DNA from: Woeseiaceae bacterium
Lineage (GTDB): Bacteria; Pseudomonadota; Gammaproteobacteria; Steroidobacterales; Woeseiaceae
DNA: 46,174 nt
Direction: 5' to 3'
NCBI GenBank assembly: GCA_013043165.1
Contig: JABDOQ010000036.1
Location: 1-46,174, forward strand
Shown: positions 39,772-46,174 of the stretch, one piece after another
How positions within the stretch are numbered: the first letter of the stretch is position 1
Layout: each line of letters opens with the position of its first letter
The notes under the pieces: generated by a model
Told to the model about the DNA's origin: nothing
The model's input: the letters and a program-made list of their open reading frames with translations, nothing else
Database searches by the model: none
Made by a program: the position numbers and the translations under genes

Positions 39772-41586
39772 ATGACTGATTCCGTTGCCGCAACTGCGGA
39801 CGACTATTCACGTGACGGCGAGTTTCTCGGCCATCCGAAGGGCCTGTACGTCTGCTTCGCGACGGAACTCTGGGAGCGCTTTTCTTTCTACGGAATGAAA
39901 TACCTGCTGCTGCTGTACCTTACGAAATATCATCTATTCACTGACGAGGCCGGCCTGGACGTTCTGGGCTCATACGCGGGCCTCGTTTACGCTTTGCCGC
40001 TGATCGGCGGCATGATAGCCGACCGTTTTCTCGGCATGCGCAAATCGGTCCTTTTTGGCGGCATCCTGCTGTCCCTCGGACACATCCTCATGGCGGTCGA
40101 AGGCTTCCAGGCGATCAACTATGCAGCGGGCACTGTGTTGAGCAGCGATCTCACGCTGGCCAGTGGCGAGGTGCTCGCGGCGGGCACCATACTTTCGGAG
40201 GCGATTACGTTCCGCGACACCGAAGCGCTCAAGGTCTTCTACTTCGCGCTCGCCCTGATCGTCATGGGCGTGGGTTACCTGAAGCCCAACATCTCCACGA
40301 TTGTCGGCAAACTGTATTCGATGGATGACCCGCGTCGCGACTCGGGTTTCACGATCTTCTACATGGGCATAAACATCGGCTCATTCACGGCAACATTGCT
40401 GTGCGGCTGGCTCGGTGAGACCTTCGGCTGGAAGTACGGATTTGGCGCCGCGGGTATCGGCATGATCCTGGGCCTGTTCACGTTCATGCACGGGCAAAAG
40501 TACCTGATGGGCCATGCGGAGCCGTCCGAGCCGGAAAAGCTGAAAAAGAGTTTCCTGGGTCCGATCAACCTCGAGTGGTCCATCTATCTGCTGAGCCTGC
40601 CCGTACTTGGCGTGCTATGGCTGCTCGTGCAGCATGAACCGGTCGTGTACCTGATGCAGAACGTCTTCCTCGTTATCGCGATCGTGGGCCTGATTCTCTA
40701 TTCGATGGTGCATACCAAGCAGGACCAGAACAACACCATCGCCTACACGGTAGCGGGCATAGCTGCCGTCGCGGCACTGTATGCCATCGGCGTAAACCTG
40801 CACTTCATTCCTGGCTCGGAGTCACTCGCTGAAAACGTGCTGTACGGTTCCATCATCCTCGTGATCGCGTTCGTGATTTACGGATTCATGACGCACAACT
40901 CGGCCGAGTTCGGTCGCACGGTTGTGCTCATGATTCTGATTCTTTCGACGATCGTTTTCTGGGCACTGTTCGAACAGTCCGCCGGCTCCATGACCCTGTT
41001 TGCGGATCGCGTGGTCGATCGATCTGTTGGCAATACGACGTTTACGGCCGCACAGTTCGGCTCGCTGAACGCCGGGTTTATCATGCTGCTCGCCATCCCG
41101 TTTGCTGCTTTGTGGACGTGGCTCGCGAAGAAGCAGCTTGAGCCCTCGACGCCGGTCAAGTTCGGGCTCGGGATTTTTCAGGCTGGCCTGGGCTTTGGCG
41201 CACTGGTCTACGGCGCGCAGCATCCGGATCAATACGGGCAGGTTGCGATGATCTGGCTGATACTCGCCTACCTGTTTCACACGACCGGCGAACTCTGCCT
41301 GTCCCCGGTCGGGCTTTCCGCCGTGACCAAGCTGTCGATCGGAAATGTCGTCGGCGTCAGCATGGGTACCTGGTTCCTTGCTACCGCGCTGTCCGAAACT
41401 GTCGCCACGCGCCTTGGAAAACTCGCGGCGATCAGCACGGACGGCGGCGATATTCCCGATGCTGCAACGGCGCTCGCCACCTACACCGAGCTTTTCGAAT
41501 TCCTGATGTGGATCGGCCTTGGCATGGGCCTGTTCATGATCATCATTTCGCCGATCCTGCGTCGCTGGATGCACGGCATACACTAA
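39772..41586 (+). CDS. POT-family proton-dependent oligopeptide transporter
   Basis: The 604-residue protein from the ATG at 39772 (site CAGGGAAAACC) is a major-facilitator peptide symporter of the PTR2/POT family. The ExxER proton-coupling motif is Glu32-x2-Glu35-Arg36 in ELWERFSFYGMKYLL. GLVYALPLIGGMIADRFLG and YLKPNISTIVGKLY (the second POT signature) follow, and GELCLSPVGLSAVTKL lies near the C-terminus. Extra segments between helices fit the 14-helix bacterial type. It imports di- and tripeptides, a fitting partner for the peptidase gene that follows 30 bp on. Confidence 0.95.
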   Translation: MTDSVAATADDYSRDGEFLGHPKGLYVCFATELWERFSFYGMKYLLLLYLTKYHLFTDEAGLDVLGSYAGLVYALPLIGGMIADRFLGMRKSVLFGGILLSLGHILMAVEGFQAINYAAGTVLSSDLTLASGEVLAAGTILSEAITFRDTEALKVFYFALALIVMGVGYLKPNISTIVGKLYSMDDPRRDSGFTIFYMGINIGSFTATLLCGWLGETFGWKYGFGAAGIGMILGLFTFMHGQKYLMGHAEPSEPEKLKKSFLGPINLEWSIYLLSLPVLGVLWLLVQHEPVVYLMQNVFLVIAIVGLILYSMVHTKQDQNNTIAYTVAGIAAVAALYAIGVNLHFIPGSESLAENVLYGSIILVIAFVIYGFMTHNSAEFGRTVVLMILILSTIVFWALFEQSAGSMTLFADRVVDRSVGNTTFTAAQFGSLNAGFIMLLAIPFAALWTWLAKKQLEPSTPVKFGLGIFQAGLGFGALVYGAQHPDQYGQVAMIWLILAYLFHTTGELCLSPVGLSAVTKLSIGNVVGVSMGTWFLATALSETVATRLGKLAAISTDGGDIPDAATALATYTELFEFLMWIGLGMGLFMIIISPILRRWMHGIH

Positions 41587-41616
41587 TTCAGACACCAAAA
41601 ATACAGGAAAACATTC

Positions 41617-43437
41617 ATGAATCAACTCGTAAGAATCGTTGCGGGCCTCGTATTCGTAGTCACTCTCAATGCCTGTAATCAACAGGATGCCGAAAACACG
41701 GCGGCGGCCGTGTCGACCGAAACCGCCGACGAGTTTGTTGCTCGCTTAAACGCTGAACTCGTCGAGCTGGGCAGGGAGCGGGAAGCCGCCGAGTGGGTAC
41801 GCTCGACTTACATTACGCTGGACACCGCGGTCATCGCGTCCGCCGCCAGCCAAAAATACGCGAAGTGGCACAGCGACAGGGTGAAACAGGCGATGCAGTA
41901 CGAGGGCCAGGACCTTGACGCCAAAACCCGGCGCTCGATCGAGCTTTTGAAGCTCGGCACCTCGGCACCGTCGCCCGGCGACGCGGCAAAGCGCAAGGAA
42001 CTCGCTGAGATCACAACGGACATCGAGGGCATGTACGGCGCCGGAAAATACTGCCGCAGCGAAAACAACTGCCTCTCCGGTTCCGAACTCGAGCAACTGA
42101 TGGCGGATACGCGCGACTACGACGAACTGCTCGAGTACTGGACCGGCTGGCGCCAGATCGCCGTGCCAATGCGCGACAAGTACGCGCGCTTTGTCGAGCT
42201 CGCCAATGAAGGCGCCCGGGAGCTCGGCTATAGCGATCTGGGGCAGATGTGGCGCTCCAACTACGACATGAGCCCGGCAGACTTCGAGCAGGAAAGCGCC
42301 CGGCTGTGGGATCAGGTCGAACCTCTGTACGACGAGCTGCATTGCCACGTTCGCGCGAAGCTCGGTGAAATTTACGGCGACGACAGGGTGCCGCAGAACG
42401 GCCCGATCCCGGCGCACCTGCTCGGCAACATGTGGGCACAGGAATGGGCGCCAATCTACGACCTGATCGAACCGTACCCCGGCGTCGGCGACATCGATGT
42501 TGACTCCACGCTCAAGACCAAGAACTACTCGCCGCAGGAAATGGTCCGGTCGGCCGAGAGCTTCTACGTCTCCCTGGGAATGCCGCGGCTGCCTGAGACC
42601 TTCTGGGAGCGCTCGCAGTTCTCGAAGCCGAGAGATCGCGAAGTCGTCTGTCACGCCAGCGCCTGGGGAATCGATGGCGGCAAGGACCTGCGCATCAAGA
42701 TGTGCATCCAGCAGACCTACGATGAACTGCGCACTATTTACCACGAGCTTGGCCACAACTATTACCAGGGCGCTTACAAGGATCAGCCGCGCTTGTTCCA
42801 GAACGGTGCGCACGACGGCTTCCACGAGGCTATCGGTGACACGGTGACGCTTTCGATGACACCCGGCTACCTGGCGGAAGTCGGCCTCGTCAATGCCTCC
42901 GGGGAAGATCCGCGTGCGACCATCAACCGCCAGATGCAGATGGCGCTGGATAGCATCGCGTTCCTGCCGTTCGGCAAGCTGATCGACGAGTGGCGCTGGG
43001 GCGTCTTCTCCGGCCAGATCACGCCGCAGAACTACAACGAGGCCTGGTGGGATCTCAGAACGAAGTACCAGGGCATCGCGCCGCCGGTCGAGCGATCGGA
43101 AGCGGATTTCGATCCGGGCGCCAAGTACCATATCCCGGCAAACGTACCGTACTCGCGCTACTTCCTGGCGCGCATCCTGCAGTTCCAGTTCCAGCGTGCG
43201 CTGTGTGAAATTGCCGGCCACGACGGTGGTCTCGAGTCCTGTTCCATCTACGGCAGCAAGGCCGCCGGCGAGAAGTTCTACGCGATGATGGCTTCTGGCC
43301 AGAGTGAGCCCTGGCAGGACTCCCTGGAGAAGCTCACCGGCACGCGCGAGATGGACGCCACGGCAATCATCGACTACTTCGCACCGCTCATGGGCTATCT
43401 AAAAGAACAGAACGACGGTCGGAGCTGCGGTTGGTAG
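41617..43437 (+). CDS. M2-family peptidyl-dipeptidase (ACE-like), lipoprotein
   Basis: Zinc peptidase related to angiotensin-converting enzyme, releasing dipeptides from C-termini. The 606 residues start with a lipoprotein signal (lipobox LNAC, Cys20). The zinc site is His376-Glu377-x-x-His380 in YHELGHNYY, with Glu404 in HEAIGDTV as third ligand; the 28-residue spacing from the first His to this Glu equals that of human ACE. FGHRHMHVGYE-type sequences are absent, as expected. FLPFGKLIDEWRWGVFSG and RYFLARILQFQFQRALC are M2 C-terminal motifs. It lies between a peptide transporter and an AbgT transporter and probably supplies peptides in the periplasm or at the surface. Confidence 0.95.
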   Translation: MNQLVRIVAGLVFVVTLNACNQQDAENTAAAVSTETADEFVARLNAELVELGREREAAEWVRSTYITLDTAVIASAASQKYAKWHSDRVKQAMQYEGQDLDAKTRRSIELLKLGTSAPSPGDAAKRKELAEITTDIEGMYGAGKYCRSENNCLSGSELEQLMADTRDYDELLEYWTGWRQIAVPMRDKYARFVELANEGARELGYSDLGQMWRSNYDMSPADFEQESARLWDQVEPLYDELHCHVRAKLGEIYGDDRVPQNGPIPAHLLGNMWAQEWAPIYDLIEPYPGVGDIDVDSTLKTKNYSPQEMVRSAESFYVSLGMPRLPETFWERSQFSKPRDREVVCHASAWGIDGGKDLRIKMCIQQTYDELRTIYHELGHNYYQGAYKDQPRLFQNGAHDGFHEAIGDTVTLSMTPGYLAEVGLVNASGEDPRATINRQMQMALDSIAFLPFGKLIDEWRWGVFSGQITPQNYNEAWWDLRTKYQGIAPPVERSEADFDPGAKYHIPANVPYSRYFLARILQFQFQRALCEIAGHDGGLESCSIYGSKAAGEKFYAMMASGQSEPWQDSLEKLTGTREMDATAIIDYFAPLMGYLKEQNDGRSCGW

Positions 43438-43464
43438 CATAGGAAACGACGAGCAGGGGGATTC

Positions 43465-45006
43465 ATGGCACAAAAAAAACAAAACAACGCGGGCGGTGGC
43501 TTTCTTGGCACCGTTGAGCGCGTTGGCAACAAGCTTCCGGACCCGGCCGTGCTGTTTATCGCACTGCTGTTTATTGTCTGGGTCCTTTCGTGGCTGTTGT
43601 CCTATTTCACGTTCAGCTACATCGATCCTCGCACCCAGGCCCCGATCGAGGTCGCCAACCAGCTCACCGGATCAGCGCTCACGGCATTCATGACCGGCTT
43701 TGTGACGAATTTCGTCACGTTTGGTCCGATCGGTACCGTGCTGGTCGCCATGCTCGGCATCGGCGTTGCCGAGCATTCCGGATTCATCACGACCGGCATT
43801 CGCGCACTGTTGAACGTCACGGCCAAGTGGTTGCTTACGCCGATGGTCATCCTCGTTGGCATAATGAGCCATTCCGCTGTTGATGCTGGTTACGTCCTCG
43901 TCATCCCGATCGGTGGCGTGATCTTCTATGCCGCGGGGCGCCACCCGCTCGCGGGCATCGCCGCGGCGTTCGCCGGCGTGTCCGGCGGATTCTCGGCAAA
44001 CTTTCTGCCGGCCGCACTCGACCCTCTGCTGCAGGGCCTGACGCAGGGAGGCGCACAGCTGCTCGACCCGGCTATCGAAGTCAATACGCTCAATAACTAC
44101 TTCTTCACCGCGTCATCGTCGTTCCTGATAATCGGCCTCGGCTGGTGGATCACGGACCGAATCGTTGAACCACGGGTCAAGGACACGCCGATCGACGGAA
44201 ACGCCGAAGACCTGCCCGAACTTCACGACCTGAAACCCGAGGAGCGCAAGGGCCTGCGGTGGGCATTGTTCGCTATGCTGCTCGGAATCGCGATCCTCGT
44301 TGCCACACTCGTGCCCGAAACGTCTCCGTGGCGGGATGCGAACGGCGAGCTGGTGACCTTCCAGGCACCGATCATGCGTTCTATTGTTGCGCTGATCTTC
44401 TTCCTGTTCCTGATACCGGGCATAGTGTTCGGCTACGTAGCCGGCACGATGAAGGGCATCAAGGACGTCATCGACGGCATGTCGCACTCGATGCAAACGA
44501 TGGCGTATTACCTCGTCATCATGTTTTTCATCGCGCAGTTTGTTTACGCGTTCGGCGCGTCGAACCTCGGTACGTTGCTCGCGCTGGCGGGCGCCGAAGC
44601 GTTGAAGAGCCTGGAGAACTATCCCTCGATCCTGATCGTCGGCATCGTTCTGCTGACCGGCTTCGTCAATCTTTTCGTCGGATCTGCAAGCGCGAAATGG
44701 GGCCTCCTGGCGCCGATCTTCGTGCCGATGTTGATGACGCTCGGCGTCTCGCCCGATCTTACGCAGGCGGCATACCGTGTCGGCGACTCCAGCACGAATA
44801 TCATTACGCCGCTGATGCCGTACTTCCCGCTGGTTGTCGTCTACTGCCAGCGCTACGTAAAGAACACCGGTATCGGCACGCTGGCCGCGATGATGCTGCC
44901 GTACACTTTGTGGTTCCTCGTAACCTGGACGATCTTCCTGCTGCTGTACTACGCAGTCGGCTTCCCGCTTGGCTTCGCGGCGAGCTACACGTATCCCCCT
45001 AGCTAG
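43465..45006 (+). CDS. AbgT-family transporter
   Basis: The 513-residue membrane protein has about 11-13 helices and the AbgT family pattern: GTVERVGNKLPDPAVLF at the start, HSAVDAGYVLVIPIGGVIF, AFAGVSGGFSANFLP, GSASAKWGLLAPIFVPM and the DSSTNIITPLMPYFPLV hairpin loop. E. coli AbgT takes up p-aminobenzoyl-glutamate; MtrF and YdaH relatives export sulfonamides. The direction and substrate here cannot be told from sequence. The position after a dipeptidase suggests uptake of an aminoacyl-glutamate or dipeptide-like product, as inference. It lies 27 bp after the M2 gene. Confidence 0.93.
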   Translation: MAQKKQNNAGGGFLGTVERVGNKLPDPAVLFIALLFIVWVLSWLLSYFTFSYIDPRTQAPIEVANQLTGSALTAFMTGFVTNFVTFGPIGTVLVAMLGIGVAEHSGFITTGIRALLNVTAKWLLTPMVILVGIMSHSAVDAGYVLVIPIGGVIFYAAGRHPLAGIAAAFAGVSGGFSANFLPAALDPLLQGLTQGGAQLLDPAIEVNTLNNYFFTASSSFLIIGLGWWITDRIVEPRVKDTPIDGNAEDLPELHDLKPEERKGLRWALFAMLLGIAILVATLVPETSPWRDANGELVTFQAPIMRSIVALIFFLFLIPGIVFGYVAGTMKGIKDVIDGMSHSMQTMAYYLVIMFFIAQFVYAFGASNLGTLLALAGAEALKSLENYPSILIVGIVLLTGFVNLFVGSASAKWGLLAPIFVPMLMTLGVSPDLTQAAYRVGDSSTNIITPLMPYFPLVVVYCQRYVKNTGIGTLAAMMLPYTLWFLVTWTIFLLLYYAVGFPLGFAASYTYPPS

Positions 45007-45015
45007 GAAACACCT

Positions 45016-46174
45016 ATGCATGATTTTGAAAAACTCGGGGCTTTTTACCTCGGCAAGCGCTATGACGGCGAAACCGACAAGCAGACGGAAGACCTGGTTC
45101 TTTATGACTCCAAAGACCTCACCACGCACGCCGTAATCATCGGCATGACCGGGTCGGGCAAGACCGGCCTTGGTATCGGCATCCTGGAAGAAGCGGCGCT
45201 CGACCATATTCCGGTTATCGCCATCGATCCCAAGGGCGACATGGGTAACCTGCTGCTGACCTTTCCCGAGCTGCGGGCCGAAGACTTCCGGCCCTGGATC
45301 AACCCGCGTACGGCGACCGACAAGGGCCAGACACCCGACGAGTTCGCGGCCGCGCAGGCGGCGCTGTGGAAAAAGGGGCTCGGCGAATGGGGCCAGACCG
45401 GCGAGCGCATTGCGCAGCTCAGAAAAAATGTCGACCTTGCCATCTATACGCCGGGCAGCAACTCGGGTCTACCGGTCTCGGTGCTGCAGTCCTTCATCGC
45501 GCCGGACCAGGCGCTTATTGACGACATCGATCTGTACCGCGAGCGCGTGCAGTCGACGGCGACGGGCATCCTTACGCTTTTGGACATAGACGCAGACCCG
45601 ATTTCAAGCCGCGAACATATCCTGATTTCACAACTGCTCGATCACGCCTGGCGCGAAGGTCGCGGCCTCGATGTACCGGGCCTGATCACCGAGATCCAGA
45701 ACCCGCCAATTGCCAAGGTCGGCGTCATGAATCTCGATTCTTTCTTTCCTGCCAAGGATCGCTTCGTGCTGGCGATGCGCCTGAACAACCTGCTCGCAGC
45801 ACCCGGTTTCGAGGCCTGGATGGAGGGAACACCGCTGGATGCCAGGAATCTTCTGTATACCGAAGAAGGCAAGCCGCGCATCTCGATCATGTCGATTGCT
45901 CACCTTGATGACGCTCAGCGCATGTTTTTCGTTTCGATGTTACTCAATGAGCTCATTGCCTGGATGCGCGCTCAACAGGGAACCTCGAGCCTGCGCGCCA
46001 TACTCTACATGGATGAGATTTTCGGCTATATGCCGCCGGTCGCAAACCCGCCGTCCAAGAACCTGTTCCTCACTCTTTTGAAGCAGGCGCGCGCCTACGG
46101 CCTGGGTCTGGTACTGGCCACGCAGAATCCCGTCGACCTCGACTACAAGGGACTATCGAACACCGGGACATGGT
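45016..46174 (+). CDS. HerA/FtsK-like ATPase with DUF87-type motor domain (partial, C-terminus outside window)
   Basis: An ATG at 45016, with AGGAAACAC upstream, opens a frame to the window end (386 codons). The protein starts [17 protein letters not shown] and has Walker A GMTGSGKT (43-50) followed by [14 protein letters not shown], and Walker B ILYMDE with Asp333-Glu334, then [28 protein letters not shown], the sensor-like block of HerA/VirD4/FtsK motors. These point to a RecA-fold ring ATPase of the HerA-DUF87 group. The role of this long type is unknown to me. No NurA nuclease is visible here. It begins 9 bp after abgT and is likely in the same transcript. Confidence 0.85.
   Translation, partial: MHDFEKLGAFYLGKRYDGETDKQTEDLVLYDSKDLTTHAVIIGMTGSGKTGLGIGILEEAALDHIPVIAIDPKGDMGNLLLTFPELRAEDFRPWINPRTATDKGQTPDEFAAAQAALWKKGLGEWGQTGERIAQLRKNVDLAIYTPGSNSGLPVSVLQSFIAPDQALIDDIDLYRERVQSTATGILTLLDIDADPISSREHILISQLLDHAWREGRGLDVPGLITEIQNPPIAKVGVMNLDSFFPAKDRFVLAMRLNNLLAAPGFEAWMEGTPLDARNLLYTEEGKPRISIMSIAHLDDAQRMFFVSMLLNELIAWMRAQQGTSSLRAILYMDEIFGYMPPVANPPSKNLFLTLLKQARAYGLGLVLATQNPVDLDYKGLSNTGTW

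Noticed and set aside
41746..43221. 491-codon open frame on the minus strand opposite the M2 peptidase
   Set aside because: It is a GC-rich antisense shadow: the plus strand encodes an intact M2 peptidase with all zinc ligands, and the antisense product shows no motif, signal or ribosome binding site.
44113..45207. 364-codon minus-strand frame across abgT and the following ATPase gene
   Set aside because: It spans the junction of two convincing plus-strand genes and is rich in Arg, Gln and Asp without any motif.

Overview
The window looks like a GC-rich chromosome segment from a Gammaproteobacterium. The support is gene content and gene order: pilM head-to-head with a class A penicillin-binding protein; rph-rdgB-hemW beside yicC-gmk-rpoZ-spoT-ridA-recG-ubiA; comF divergent from bioC; an aa3-type cox cluster; trkAH; dtd; and tatABC. 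Two REP-like palindromes whose arms contain GTAGGAG recall repeats common in Xanthomonadales and Pseudomonas relatives. An M2 (ACE-like) peptidase, a POT peptide transporter, an AbgT transporter and a TRAP system fit a marine or sediment heterotroph near Xanthomonadales/Woeseiaceae. That lineage is an inference. I see no rRNA, tRNA, CRISPR array, prophage or transposase gene.

Layout. 1-3930: partial pilM (minus), mrcA/ponA, and a conserved protein of unknown function. 3931-9501: mostly minus strand, with gltA, rpmE, hemW, rdgB, rph and a PP2C phosphatase. A tight cluster of DnaA boxes lies just upstream of the putative rpmE promoter. 9615-16327: plus strand, yicC, gmk, rpoZ, spoT, ridA, a REP element and recG. 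16338-18967: ubiA, comF (minus) and bioC.

19253-27505 is a respiratory block. coxB, coxA, a 36-residue assembly peptide, ctaG and coxC end in a bidirectional terminator. After a DUF2909 gene (minus) come SURF1, a CxxxC membrane protein and ctaB. Directly behind ctaB sit an ECF sigma factor with no ordinary start codon, a membrane protein in the anti-sigma position and an extremely acidic secreted protein, closed by a strong terminator. A TPR plus outer-membrane-barrel protein follows at 27575-29191. This set is the best candidate for an undescribed system: a possible envelope-stress module wired to oxidase assembly.

29266-34329: uvrD, trkA and trkH. 34346-37326: a TakP-like TRAP transporter whose binding protein is on the opposite strand and is a predicted Tat lipoprotein. 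37703-39671: dtd, a four-copy repeat cluster and tatABC. 39772-46174: POT transporter, M2 peptidase, AbgT transporter and the start of a HerA/FtsK-like ATPase that runs off the window.

Regulation read from sequence: TAGACT recurs as a likely -10 hexamer, with TTGGCT 17 nt upstream of it in front of the TRAP binding-protein gene. spoT, ubiA and trkA lack clear ribosome binding sites and carry a -10-like hexamer 6-7 nt before the ATG, which suggests leaderless transcripts. All functional calls come from motifs, length and gene order read by eye.
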